Shown in pieces: positions 1-19,300 of a stretch of 64,000 nucleotides of DNA (positions are counted from its first letter, which is position 1; every line of letters starts with the position of its first letter). Source of the stretch: Balanoglossus misakiensis (taxonomy: Eukaryota > Hemichordata). The stretch is taken from assembly GCA_040954595.2 (NCBI GenBank), contig CM082589.2:3162001-3226000 (forward strand), read 5' to 3'. The position numbers and the translations under genes were made by a program. A model generated the notes under the pieces. The model saw only the letters and a program-made list of their open reading frames with translations, had not been told where the DNA came from and did no database searches.

Positions 1-125
1 CACAGCAGAAGCAGAAAACGTGCCTGGTATTTTCACCATACGCCAGTATATATCCACATTTACACGCGTTTTTGTCGAGGAAGTAGGGTTAGAAAAAATG
101 CCCGACATATTCAAACCGTGCTTAC

Positions 126-171
126 CGACACATGCTATTAGCAGGACAACCCACCACACGCAGCTGTCCAT
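126..171 (-). CDS. Signal-peptide first exon of a gene running off the left edge (partial)
   Basis: On the minus strand an ATG at 171 opens 15 codons (MDSCVWWVVLLIACV) plus one base, then a good donor GTAAGC at 125-120. The peptide is short and strongly hydrophobic, as in a secretory signal. The exon ends in phase 1, like the first coding exons of the secreted-protein genes at 22.6-37.7 kb. A TATA-like box and a CATGCGC motif lie 80-105 bases upstream on the same strand. Everything downstream is outside the window, so the product is unknown. It could belong to the LDLa/Ly6 family, but only the promoter and exon style suggest that. Confidence 0.4.
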
Positions 172-251
172 GTTGATGTTCAGAAGACGAGTGACTGACT
201 GGTGTCTGTGGGGTTAAAGAGCACGGCACATGCGCATATCAAAATAGAAAG

Positions 252-276
252 TTTTTATAGTCCGCATGTGCGCATG
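252..276 (-). promoter_or_regulatory. TATA box with adjacent CATGCGCAC motif (minus strand)
   Basis: Read on the minus strand: CATGCGCACATGC (276-264) followed closely by TATAAAAA (259-252), about 80 bases before the ATG at 171. The same order, GCGC-type motif then TATA-like box, precedes the LDLa/Ly6 genes. Confidence 0.35.
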
Positions 277-1210
277 AATATATCTATTACTCATTTCAAA
301 TGCAATCATCACAAAATAGTTCCAATTAAATGTATAATCCAGTTCAGTATATCTGAGTATGGCCTTTTGACTAATCTCTGGTTGCTTTTGTCTGTACATG
401 TACAGTGTATTTGCGACTTACGTTGTTTGCAATGTCTTTGGGGTTTTAATAAAATGTTATTTTTCTTGTGCACCTGCTTTTGTGTTTGCCTGTGCCATTT
501 GTTTAAGTTTGTCTCTTTTGTTTTATGTATTGGTATTGTTTAGAGCTTTCGGATAGAAAAGTCATTGCTTCTGTTGAGTTATTTAGTCTTGGTAACGTCG
601 ACATTTTACCAAAACTTAAACCATAGCCTTCTGTTAACACCTTCAACTCCAGTGTGTGCTACTGTTTGTAGAAATGATACTCACATCACAACATTATTTG
701 GTTTCCCTGGATCCCTGTTGAAGTGCACGAACAAATAGGGCTAGTTGATTTTCGAAATCATATAGCCCTCTCCCAGAAATAAAATGGTCGACCCTAATAG
801 GATTACTCCTTCGAATGGTCACATTATTGGCTGGATATCGTAAGAGAAGAGTTCGTTTCTCCCCCGTAGGCAGATAGTCGCGGGTCAGTTAAGTGGGGCT
901 TTAATTTATCATAATCAATGATAATATCACTGGCATCATTTTTTTTCCATTCTATGGTTAAACAATAGACGGTTGTGATCATTGAAAGTGCACCTGAACC
1001 CGAGGTGTATACTTCGGGTATTGTTTGCGTCAAAGCAACTTGACAATATGGCATTGTTTCAATAATACAATCTGCTGAGGTGGGAGTGGAGATGTGACAT
1101 CCCTGATTTGCATGAGATAGAGTTTTGATTATTAACATCAACTATTCCGTGTTTTTTTCACAGTAAACACACACCTCTGACTGCTTTCATGTACGTGTAC
1201 ATGTAAAGTC
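277..1210. other. Non-coding stretch, nothing recognised
   Basis: No conserved coding segment was found on either strand. The antisense ORF over 824-1141 has no recognisable family and no supporting exon neighbours. The part nearest 1210 is presumably 5' UTR or promoter of the acetyltransferase gene. Confidence 0.4.
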
Positions 1211-2684
1211 ATGTCAATCAAAGTGGGCATAATGAAAGAAATTGCTTTTAAACCAGTCATAACCGAAGATATTGATAAAGCACGTGAAATAGAAGTGTCT
1301 TGTAAGTGGGAATCTTTTCATTTACGTGTAGATATCACATGATTGGTGTTTACCGCAGACAAAGGACATATGTTTCCCTTTGCGGTTATGTGATGTTACA
1401 TAATACAAATGTACACGTAGGACCCTTTTGTCAGGAAACGGCCTTTGGCAACAGTAAGGGATAGACCATTTGATATTAAGGAGGTGGGCTGGGGGATTTT
1501 CGAAAACAATAATTGTTGCCTACTGTGATAAAATACCTGCCCCTCTACAGGTACAAAGGAGAAGGGGTTTACATCCAGAGAAGCAAAACATCGCTGTGGT
1601 ACATTTGATAAACTTTGGCTGGCAACATTCCGGATTCAAAGATCTCTCTAATTTTGTCAAGTATTATTTAAAGATTTGACAGATGAAAATATAAATCTGT
1701 AGTCCTCCATTCAGTTTTTCCACCAGAAGAGGCTGTCCCGAAGCACGTATTTATACGCAGCAATGCTCACACGAAAGAGCTGTTCTCAGGGTGGTATTGC
1801 AATGGAGAATTGATCGGGGTAAGATTATTTTAAGTTCTTTACACGCAAAGTCAATTATAATGAGCAAACGAGCACACCACTTGTTGCCAGAAGGACTTTA
1901 TTCAGTTTTTAGAAGTTGGGATTCTTTTAAGATATCTATGGTATGACTGTTCCGTGTATGGAGCCATAGTACGTATACATGTATTCACGTCTGAAGGCTA
2001 AAGTAGTAATGAATTATTTATTATATTTTCATAACAGTTCATCTGTGGCAGTCGCTATGATGTCAACAGTTATGACCCTGACTGTATGCAGAGATGTGTG
2101 GATAATGGCCATGTTCTGTGCCTTCATTCAATCTGTTTTACTGCATCGGAGAGGAGAAAGGTATTCAATTCATTTTTAGATTTCGAGATCTTCAGGCACC
2201 TGTGCCATGGGCTGGTAGATGAGTACAACATGTTTCACTGATGTGACATTGTTCTATGTTCTTCTTGGTTGTTTGTGCTGAACCGTTTTGTGTTTGTCTT
2301 TTGAAATGTTCGGCATTTGAAATGCCCGCACTTTATATCATTGCAGGGACAAGGGTCAAACCTGATGTCTGCATACATACAGATGGTGAGAAATTCATTT
2401 CCTGACATCGATCGGATTATCTTGGTGTCAAAGGAATATCTACTTCCATTTTACACCAACCTTGGCTACAAGATTAAAGGACCAGCCAATATTACATTCG
2501 GTAAGGGAAATATATTAAAGCTCTATTAGCTGTAACTTTTCGCTTGGCTTTCGGTATTTTTGATTTGAGTATCTGTTACGACACATATATTTAATTGCAC
2601 CCACACAATTATGCACGTTTATTCCTCTAAATTTCAGGCAAGGATCCGTGGTTTGAATGTTGGTATGAGCTGAAAGAAAACTGA
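1211..2684 (+). CDS. AANAT-like GNAT N-acetyltransferase (arylalkylamine N-acetyltransferase, non-vertebrate type)
   Basis: Five exons, 1211-1301, 1715-1818, 2038-2160, 2347-2500 and 2638-2684, join in phase to 173 codons (172 aa), a usual length for this family. Seen: an N-terminal REIEVSCFFPPEEA segment (AANAT-like ...PxDEA), GELIGFICG, then CLHSICF, the acetyl-CoA loop RRKGQGSNLM (R/QxxGxG/A) split across the exon 3/4 border, and LLPFYTNLGYKIKG, whose Tyr matches the catalytic Tyr of AANAT (PFYxxxGF). Of the two histidines important in vertebrate AANAT, one is kept (CLHS) and the second is replaced by Thr. Family knowledge: AANATs move acetyl from acetyl-CoA to amines such as serotonin, tyramine or polyamines in the cytosol. 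The substrate here cannot be read from sequence. ATG 1211 is the first in-frame start; an unseen upstream exon is possible. Confidence 0.85.
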
Positions 2685-3421
2685 ATATTTTAACAAAAAG
2701 CACAATGTCAAGATTCCGTCTTCTACACTTGGTTTTAATACAGATCTGAAAAAAAAGATTTTAGTAGTAGGTTTCACACTTTCACAAAGAGTTTTTTATC
2801 AGCCTGTTTGGTTGCCAGCTACACAACCAATCACTGCACACAGCCAACCAAGGTACCCAAACACAGAAGTATCCAGTTATAATCTGTTTTAATATTTACA
2901 AACATAAATACATTGTAGTCCAGTTTAAAAGGTCTATACATATCTTTATGGTTATGTACACATTTTTTCAATTGAAAAATTTCCAGTGAAATATAGTGTA
3001 GTAAAACCAGTACAGGTTTCCCTAAAGTATTCCATCAGTAAACAGTTGTCAAATAATCACATCTCGCTAACTTTCCCCCCAAGCCTGATGAATCATAAAA
3101 AGCAAGATCACACATAACTGTGAGAAAAATATGATTATAATGACAATACAATGATACAAGGCCAAAAAAAGAGACATTTCCATGGGGTGGATTTTATACA
3201 AAATCACTGCAATCCACCAAAATTCATCATCACAAGCGGTTGAATGTTGCTGTGTTATCACAACACAAATCTCAACTTGGAGTTATTTGTAACAAAGACG
3301 TGCGCTGGCTGTGCAACCAAGCCAAAGTGTTCATGTGTTCACGAGTTTTCTGCCATCACGCAATTCCCGATGATTGGTCGGACTTTCATATCACAATAAA
3401 TCAGATGCATGGGCCCATCTG
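2685..3421. other. Convergent 3' intergenic region
   Basis: Lies between the stop of the acetyltransferase (+) and the stop of the coiled-coil gene (-), so it should hold both 3' UTRs. No further gene was seen. Confidence 0.5.
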
Positions 3422-6400
3422 CTATGATATTGTGACTGTTCTCTTTAGCGCAGGTTTCAGTGTGGGCTCCTTGGTGGGCACTTGTGGGTTACTCCCTTCA
3501 AAGAGCGCTGACCGGGCTGCCTGCGTCACCATGGCGGCGGCCGTGCCGTCGATCTGATCGTTGAGAAACTTGGCGATCGTCAAGATGGCCTGGTCCATGT
3601 CTGACTGCAGGTACTGGATGCGCGACCCGTTCTTCTGCGAGATGGCTTCAAACTTGGCTAACTCGGCTTCGTTGAACAGCCCCCTGATTTTGTAATACAC
3701 CAAAAGGGCTGCGTGCAGTCTGGTTTGCAGTCCATTCAACTGTTTACGAAAGACACAAAAATTAGTTAGACATACATCTACAGGGTGATTCTATACATGG
3801 CCAAACATTTGTACTGAATGCATGGGAACTTTTCACATCATGAGAAATATTCAAAGAGAAAAAAAAATCATCATACCTGTTTGTGATCTTTGAGACTTGC
3901 TTCATATTTAATCCTGTCGTCAAACTCTGTCAAGACTTTGTCCTTGGAACTTATTAATTTTTCTTGTAATAATCTGTATTCATGGGCAAGCTCTTTGTTT
4001 TCTACAAGTTGTTTTTCCAGTCTAGCCTGAAATGGAAACGTCACAGCTATAAATAGTTGCATTTCAGCAATTATTTTACTTCAAACTCATTGACTACAAT
4101 GACCCTTGACTTATTATATTTCTTACACAAAGTTATATGTGGAGTTCATTTCTCACCTCAAGGTCATTAAGCACGATGGCTCGTTCGTTCAAATGTTTGT
4201 CGTGTTCCAGTGACATGTCTGTCGATCGTTTCTGCACCGCTTCCAGGGACTCCTTCAGCTCCTCTTGCATCTTCTGTCCCGTCTCCAACTGTATTGAGAC
4301 CTCTTCCAACTCCTCCCTAAAAAGTCGAACAACATGCAGCAGTGGGCAATGGAATGTCTGTGGTTAGCCTCAGATTAGCGAGGACTATAATTTTGAATGC
4401 ATTGCAATGAACAATTTCAGAAACTGAAAAAAGAATTTGGAAGACCACTCACGACAAGTCCTTGATTTCTTCTTCCGTCTTTGTGATGACTTTGTTCATA
4501 ATCACAGCCGACGAGTGCATTTCTTCCATTTTCTTGGTAATGACTTCCGTTCTGTGTTCCATGTAATCCAGTCTCTTTGTCTTATTTAGGATTTCGGTCT
4601 GCAAAACAAAATGGGCAGCCCATGTGACTACTTTCAGAAATACACAGGACACCATCGAGTAACTCGGATGTGGGCCCAGCCTAGTACAGCCAAAAGGACT
4701 TCTCTGTACCAACTTTGTATGAAGCTTACATCACTAAGACAGGGAAAATTAGTTCGTATCTTACTTGTAACTCTTTATGTTTCGGTTCCAGCAATCCCTT
4801 CTGGCTGAGGAGACGTTCCTCGGTGTCTCGGTGCCTCTTCTTCAAGTTGTTCACGTTCTCCTCCAGGTTGTGGATCCTCTTCTGCTTGTCGGCGTGCATC
4901 TTCCTCAGGTGCTCCACCTGCTTCAAGACGTGGCTGACCACCTTGTCCGTCTCGTCCGCCTTCTTGCTCACTTTCATCCTCTTCCGTTTGGAGTCCAGTT
5001 GCAGCTTCTGTAGCTCGGCCGTGTCCGAAGTGATCCGGGCCTGCAGCACCGTATGCGAGTGCTGTTCATCCTTCAGTTGTTTCTTCAGAGCGTCGGCCGT
5101 GGACTATCATGGAAAATACAAACACAAAAGATGGTTCACTAGTATCTTTGGCAGAATTAACCCTTTCCAACATGGTTTGGTCCAAATCCACTGTTTTCTA
5201 TGGTCAAGTTGGACCTCTATACATGTACATGTAAAGGGAAATAGGGTGAATGTCTACAGAACTGCACAAGATTTCTCACCTTCAACTGATCCTCACTGCC
5301 CTGTATATTCTCTTCTTCCTTCATGAGTTTTTCTCGTATGGCTCTGTTGATGGTGTCCACCCTCTTGTGTTCGTCGAGTGTTATTTTCAACTGTTGCTCC
5401 ACTTTGCCCATCTCTCGCTTGATGCGCTCCATGTTCTTGACATCGGCTATTTTCTGCCTTCCACTGCAAGAAAATATTACAACATGATCAGTTGTTTTTG
5501 TAGATTTCAAATCAATCAGCCATTTTTTGCACCGATCCAAACAGAAAAAGTGTGGAGAAAAAATTGTCAGAAAAGTATGGCTGGTTCAGCTAACTAGGGA
5601 CTCTGAGTACGTCACTCACCAATCAGCAAGTTTTTCGTCAATATCTTCAATTTCCATTGTCATTTCTTTGTTGAACTGCTGTGTTTCTCTTAGTTCAGTC
5701 AGGACAGACTGTGCTTCCCGCTCCATTTCCTGGTTCTCTGTTCTCAGGAATGTCTCCTGTGGATTGAAGGAAAACATTTTTTTCTCAGTCCGTGTTGTAT
5801 TTAGTTTGAATTACTGAACCATAACAAACCATGACACATGAACAGGTGTGTATCAGAGTACATCAACAACAACAAACACAACAACTCACCCTTTCATGTT
5901 TTTCTGTTGCCATCTTGTTGTTGATGTCGGAGAGTTTTCTGTGTTCAAACTCGGCCTCCACAATCTTCTCCTTGACTTGTTTCATCTTCTTACCTTGCAT
6001 CTTTTCAGCCACCTTGGCATTTTCATTCTTGGTTTCTGTGTGAAAAGGGCGAAAAAAAAAATGGATGAGGATGGAAGAATTGGTTTTAAATCAGAACAGA
6101 GAATGTGTATTCAGAAATCTTTCCATTGCTACTGCCATTGCGACAGGGCTGAAAGGCTTAAAATGGGCCTCATCTTACCGAGGACAACTTGTTCCTGTTC
6201 GCACTCTGTTAGTTTTCTTCTGTAGATATCACACTGATGTGTGTAGTTTGCATAAGTTTTCCTGGTCTCGTCTAACTCAGTACTGCACAAAGAAAAATTG
6301 TCAGATGAGACATGAAGGGCCCAACAGTAGAGTTATCACACTCAAAGACATAATAAAATAAGCCAGTGCTATTGTAGTCTAAGGACAGCATACAGACCTT

Positions 6401-8501
6401 ATTTCATGCAGTGCTTGTCTCACAGTGTCTAACTCCTTCTTGATGTGTGCACGCTCCATTTCAGCCTTCCCGTGGGCCTCCGCGGATTTGACCTCCGTTT
6501 GCCGCAGTTTTTCGTACGTCTTATCCAGTTCTTCAAGTGTCTTGAGGTAGAACAACAAATCCAATTAGAAATCCACCTAACATATCATCATTCACATGTA
6601 CATATATGTTTCAACTAACAAATCATAACTGAAGGAGTGACTATGTAAAACTCACCTGCATTTGCGCCTGTTGTATCTTGTGCATGGCTTCCAATTCTAG
6701 TTCCAATTTCTCTTCCACTAAAGGCCTGTAAAAGTACATGCATATGTTCATGAAGACTACCCAATCACTGATTTTACATTTAATGTATTACAACCGAACA
6801 CACTATGCACTGAACATCAACAAGCAACTTACGAATGTGTCTTCACAAAGCTGATGTCTTCAAGGAGTCTAGAGTTAAGAACTTCTGCAATCTCCACCTT
6901 GGAGCGGACTCTGTCTTCCTGTCTGCCCCTGTAGGAACAGTGCCACTGCAGCTCGCTGATGTCCAAGGCACATGCCTCGTGTTCTACACAGATGAATGAA
7001 AATAAGGTTACAGTGAGAAAAATATTTTTACAGTTCAGTATCTTTTTTGACAAAAATCAGAGCTTGTTGAATATAATTATGTTAATTAAATTGTGGCCAC
7101 TGTCAGTTCAGTACAACAATAGTATATAATCTCATTCACTGATAATTGCTTATATTGTATTTATGTAAAATAGCCCCCATCCTACCCTATCTGTTCATTG
7201 GATGGTACACCTGATGAAATCTACAAGCCTACCTCTTTGCACAGCCAATGGCAGCTCATGCAGTCGTTTCTCGGCCAGCTTATCGATCCTGGCACTCAGC
7301 ATGGCACTTCGCCTCTTCTCCTCCTCGTACATGCCGTCCGAGTCGGCCCGGTCGGTTTCCAGCCTCCCCAGAAGCATGATCACCTCATCGATGACCTCCT
7401 CGGCTCCCAGCTGAGGGAGTTCTTCCTCCTCAACCACAGACTCAACCTCTGACTCGGGTATTATTGCACCTTGTCCAAAGATCGAAAGTCCTTGATCGTA
7501 GTCTGTAGCCGATGTTGAACTTGACACAGTGCCTGCTGATGACGGTGCGAACCTGATATGTTTTCGCCCAGACCCTGAAAACAAATTCCATGGGCGTCAT
7601 TAAACCTTTCTCCACTATGGTTTAGTCCAGATCTGTTGTTTTCCAAGGTAAAGTTGGATATCTATAGAGGGAATCAGGATAAAACAGTTGAAGGACCTAA
7701 ACTCACCGACTGGTTTTGGTTCCGGAGTCAGAGGCCTCAGAGTATCATCATCTTTGACACTGACTATAGCACTGGTGGCCCGACTACTGCTAGACTTCCG
7801 ACTCAACACTTCAATCTCCACATCTCTGGACCACTCCTCAAGTCTGTCTTGAAGGAACTGGATGTGCTCCACAGCCTTGGCGATGCTCACCGACATGGGT
7901 TTCTTGAAGTACAGCGCCCTCCGCTTGAACATCTTGTCTTGGAGTCGCGGCCATCCTTGTGGCAGAGGGAACAGTTGGTCTGGAACACAAGACGTCAGTT
8001 GTTATGAATTGTACTCCAAATACCAAAGTTGTTTTTCAAACCGATCAGCAGGTTCTCAGTGTTTTTGATCTCTTTGTCAGTGCTTGTCTGTGACATAATG
8101 ATGTTGCATGGATGTTATGTTTGTACTTACCCCTAGACTCTTCTTCAATAACATCTTCCCCAGGAGTTTCTCTCGCACCACCTTTGGTATCTAACCTTGA
8201 TAAGTTTGATGCTGACGGGAAAACAACGATTTTTATTAGACAAATATTTTTATGACAAGTGAAAGAATGTGGTGGTTTGGGTTATGAACTTTGCTTACAC
8301 ACAGACAAAAAAGCCTCTGCACTTACTTCCCATACTGTATGAAGTTAACGGTGAACCCTTTGAGAATCTCTCCACATCTGACACACTTGACCCTGCTTTG
8401 GACCTGGCTGCTGCCTCACTATGTAAGTCCATGCTGACACTAGCAAGTTGATCCCTTGTTGGGACCTCACTTCGAGGCAAGCTTCCACTAACAGTCGGCA
8501 T
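3422..8501 (-). CDS. Long coiled-coil protein, 16 coding exons (possibly CCDC178-like)
   Basis: Minus-strand exons in reading order: 8501-8327 (coding from ATG 8501; the exon extends to 8563), 8211-8131, 7979-7707, 7574-7233, 6983-6833, 6725-6656, 6540-6398, 6282-6179, 6035-5890, 5756-5620, 5463-5280, 5103-4765, 4598-4453, 4316-4157, 4026-3877, 3739-3422. All junctions keep phase and give 973 codons. Residues 1-85 are Ser/Thr-rich and probably disordered. Residues about 86-176 hold FKRRALYFKKPMSVSIAKAV, followed by a linker rich in acidic residues. From about residue 240 to 920 the protein is almost entirely heptad-type, with a Gly-Lys-rich break near 470. There are no enzymatic motifs or membrane segments. 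Order and length recall ciliary or centrosomal coiled-coil proteins such as CCDC178, but I could not test orthology. The start is uncertain: an upstream ATG exon at 8802-8788 does not join in frame. It shares a divergent promoter region with ASXL. Confidence 0.75.
5157..5250. mobile_element. piggyBac-type MITE copy (degenerate)
   Basis: Starts TTAACCCTTTCC and continues with CATGGTTTGGTCCAAA and GTCAAGTTGGACCTCTATA, clearly related to the intact copy at 12200-12292 read in reverse. It lies in an intron of the coiled-coil gene. The right terminal repeat has decayed. Confidence 0.55.
7600..7694. mobile_element. piggyBac-type MITE copy (degenerate)
   Basis: Starts TTAAACCTTTCTCC and contains TATGGTTTAGTCCAGA and GGTAAAGTTGGATATCTATA in the same order as the copy at 5157. 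It sits in the intron between coiled-coil gene exons 7233-7574 and 7707-7979. Confidence 0.5.
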
Positions 8502-9016
8502 TATGCTTGTGTTTGATGTGTCACATATCTGTATAGTTGTCTTACGTGTACCAACATCTATATCTGTGATGGATATGAACACATCATAGATGAGAACATG
8601 TTTATTACAGTTGGAAACTTATTTTAGAGGCTCTACCGACGATCTACTTGCTCATTTACGCATTTAAAAGAAACGCATATGTTCTGCCAACGATAAAAGT
8701 TAACAAAAACGACGATCTGTCATAACTGCTACCAAAGAAGTGTGATAAATGATCGGAGTTTACATTTGTTTTGAATGTATACTCACCCTGGGCGTCGCCA
8801 TATTGGATTGTTTCTAAGGGCCCGAGCATTAATTAGGTACTCCGAGTGACAGCCGAGGCCCTTTCGGAAAGACAGATGGTCACGTGATAATTTAGTCACC
8901 AGCAAAATGGCGGAATAAGGTCTGTGTTTATTTGCGTGTCACTTTGGAAATCGCTTTGCGCGGTGTTTTGACTTTGTGTCCCTCAAGGCAACCGCCTGAA
9001 ATATCTAAAAATAACC
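8502..9016. promoter_or_regulatory. Divergent promoter region between the coiled-coil gene and ASXL
   Basis: About 0.5 kb separates the two divergent starts. It holds a CAAAATGGCGG element at 8903-8913 (YY1-like), a CACGTG E-box at 8881-8886, and a second ATGGCG element on the minus strand near 8802, followed by a clean donor GTGAGT at 8787-8782. The minus-strand first exon, probably non-coding or carrying a short uORF, therefore ends at 8788. There is no TATA box close to either start, which fits a housekeeping-type bidirectional promoter. Confidence 0.5.
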
Positions 9017-15914
<6,898 letters not shown>

Positions 15915-16300
15915 GAAAGGCTCCAGGCTGTGGTTTTTCAACTTCATCCATGGAACATTATGCACGATCGTTTGTGTGTCTAAAACCACCACTGATGGCC
16001 GGGATAGAACAAGACCTTTATGAAGACAGACCATGAAAAACGCAATAGTGTTGGAACCCTGCTAGCCACATGAAATTCACGTACTTGTACTGTATATACC
16101 GTATGTCCATTACAAACAACCTTCAACCAAAGTCATTTATGACCTTTGTTTTTTTTCACTTTGTAAAACCAGATTTCTTTCATTAAGGGAACTCTTTCCA
16201 AAATTTGCACCGCAAGCACCCTCTTTACTTTTTTGTGTTTGATCTATTTATTGGTGAGTTTCTTTGCAAAAGAAACACATTTGTTTTTTTCAAAATTCAA

Positions 16301-16306
16301 TAAAAC
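16301..16306 (+). terminator. AATAAA poly(A) signal, likely ASXL 3' end
   Basis: First canonical AATAAA after the ASXL stop, about 390 bases downstream. A longer 3' UTR is possible because later A-rich signals exist. Confidence 0.5.
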
Positions 16307-19300
16307 ATTTCACAGAAATTTCTTCTTACATGAAATAGGAGCTATGAGAAATATTTGAAGTACAGCGTTAAAGTATCATATTATATGTAAATATTGTATA
16401 ATTCTCATTAAGAGTGTTAAAATTGAAAAATGTTCAATTGATATTCGATCATGTAGTGACCCCTGGGGAGTTCGAAGTTCAAAAGTTCAGATTCACCATT
16501 ATCAGTGTGTTCAGGTGCTGTTTTTTCAAGACTATGCAAACCAAGTACGAGATTATTTCTGGTTCACAATTCTGCCATGTGATCATTTGAACAGTATTTA
16601 AGAGCGTTACAAGAAATAGGGTGTCACAGCCTATATTCAGTGTCTTTATACAGTAACATTATTTTGGGTGGGACTGGGACGTAAAATATGGAATATCTGC
16701 TTAACATCACACTTATATGCACAATACAATGCCTTAGTGCTTGAAGTATTTCCAAGGCAAAAAGTCGGTGGATGGATGGATGGAGTTTTTGCAAATAGCT
16801 CTCTGAAATTCGCATTTCACTTATATATGCCCCTTAGGTAATTGTGACTGAACATGATTGCACTTGCATGTGGGTTTTTTTTGCATGGTCATAGAACCTT
16901 TATGGTTGTTGTGTTTAAGTTTGTTTTCGGGATTGTTTCATCACACTTGGAGGAGTCAAACAAGAGACAAAAGTTGATACACAACACAAAAAACACTGGA
17001 ACATCACCCCGGAAAGTTACAGCCAATTTAACTTTAACCGATATGTATTCCATTGAGTATCCCAAATATTTTTACTAAGGAAATCAGAAGATTCATAAAT
17101 GAAAAGTGTCAATTTTGAGAATATCACTTGGGCTACTCTCCTGTCATGGCTGTGATGGATTTCTGTAAAACTCAAAATGGTTTGTTTTGGTGTGAGAGGC
17201 ACGCCACCAGATGTCACAATACGCTGTAAATAATCTTTGTATATATACTGAAGAAGTGTTCTAGAAGCTTTTCATGAAGCTGATGTCTGATATTCAGATG
17301 GTGGCCAGTTTAGCCAGTTCACCCACTAGTTTGGGCCATCCATTGTTCTTCATGGGAGTGGTTGTGCACATTATACATGTACTGGAAAAAGGGGTGATAG
17401 GTGTATGTGGCCAATAGCAAACTTGGCCAAAAATCTGACTGGCTACCAAGCTGGTCTTTTGTATAGAGAATTAGTAGACTATGGTTTCAGATGTTTTGCT
17501 TGTGAAAAGTACAAAAGATTTCTAAGTGCAATTTGGCATAGTGAATATTTCTTTCTTTTTGGAAGTTTTCTTTGATCTGGTCTGTTGTTCGATTTGGAGT
17601 GCTTTGCTCAGCACTTGTACGCATGAGTTAGGGTGGGGTCAGCAGTTACAGCGCCACCGTGCTGTGACCTCCGATGACCTCTCAACTGACGGAGGGTGAT
17701 GTTGGTAACGTTTCCATTAAATTAGAATTTCCGCCATCCTTTTTGTAATTTTATGACAAAACAAAAGGACTTAATTTTTCTACCACTTGGGGACGGTATG
17801 AAGGAAAGGTTGACACCGAATAGAAGTTAAAACTACTGTTTGAATATCCTGTCCAACACTTGTGGTCGCACATGTTAACACATTTTCATAGTTGCTTTTC
17901 TCACATGTTTGTTTTGATCTATAAACTACCCACAAGCTCACTACTGCCTTCGCATTTGTTTTATCTTTCTTCTTCAAATTGTACAAAAGATGCTTTGTAA
18001 ATAGTGCTTGGTTAACTAAATTTTGAAATGTAAACAACTTGAAAGACACGGATGGCTTTGTGTGTGGTTCTGGAGTGATCGATTGTAAAATGGCTCTTTA
18101 TGGAAAGAAGTTTCAGCGATTTATTTTGACTTTCATGTCAGCAATTGACAAACGTCTCTGAAATAAAGAAGTAATCGTTTTCCAGAAGTAGCAGTTACCT
18201 GTTTTATGTGGATTATGGGTGTGCTTTGTGGGCATAATGTGATTGTTGCCTTGTAATATGCAAATTTCACGTAGAGATAGGAAGTGCCCTCCCCACTGAG
18301 GATTAAGGTCATGGTACGCCTGCCAGGCTTGTGTTCATATGCCAAATCTAGTCAGCAACACGTCATCTATCACTCAGTCTGTCAGCAGATGGAAAACGTA
18401 AACTAGGCAAAAAATATCAATGTTGGGCCCAGTGGAAATGTGCCGTATCTGTCCAGCCTTACGGTTTCTATTTAAGGACAATTACTATGCATTGCTTGTA
18501 CTTGTCACGATTTTACTGTTATGTACCAGCATAAACACACTAAAGATAAATGCAGAGAAATGCTTTTATTGACTCATTCAAAAGTGCTGTTTCATTTTGG
18601 ACACTGATCGATAACTCACTTACATCCGATTAGGGAATGTCTGTGACACCATTTCACTGTAAGAAAGTCACACAAAATGAAAATTATGTTGGGGATAGCG
18701 TTAGTTTAAACGTGGTATACGGTTTGAATAAAAACTAAATTTCCCAGCATGCCTTAAAATCGTGGCGGCCATTTGCAATAAATCATAAAGTAGCCCTGTC
18801 TCGCACTTTTTGACCAAATGTTGAAAATTTTAGTAATGTTGACAGAGACAGCTGGTGGCACGTGCAGATATTGTCAATGTCGCCATGTTAACAGCTTGGA
18901 GGGCTTTTCTGGGTGACACATCCACTCGTGTGCCTGTAAAAAGTACCACACAGACGCCGAGGAGGACATCTTTTGACATTTCAAACTAAAAATAGTGACG
19001 TCACGATTGCAGTTTAAACTCTGTCGACGACCTGTAGTCTATCCACACATATTGCCCGTACCAGCAACTTTCACATCCGCGGCATCGCGTTATATAGGCT
19101 ACGCGAACACATTTCTTTCGGCTATATCAAACGGATTCTTATCAATGGACGGATGATGTTGGGTCATGGCCATATTGGCGAATGGGAAGATCCGAAAATA
19201 GGTTGAAACGTGTTGCCATGAACAGCAATTTAGGGAGAAGAACACACTGTATGAGAGAGTATGTCTGTGTGATATTTTATGGAGAACAACAAGTCTGCTA

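Noticed and set aside
824-1141. 105-codon antisense ORF
   Set aside because: No recognised domain and no adjacent exon; starts in AT-rich non-coding DNA.
3240-3557. Sense ORF over the last exon of the coiled-coil gene
   Set aside because: The minus-strand reading continues a phased coiled-coil gene; the sense ORF has no similarity.
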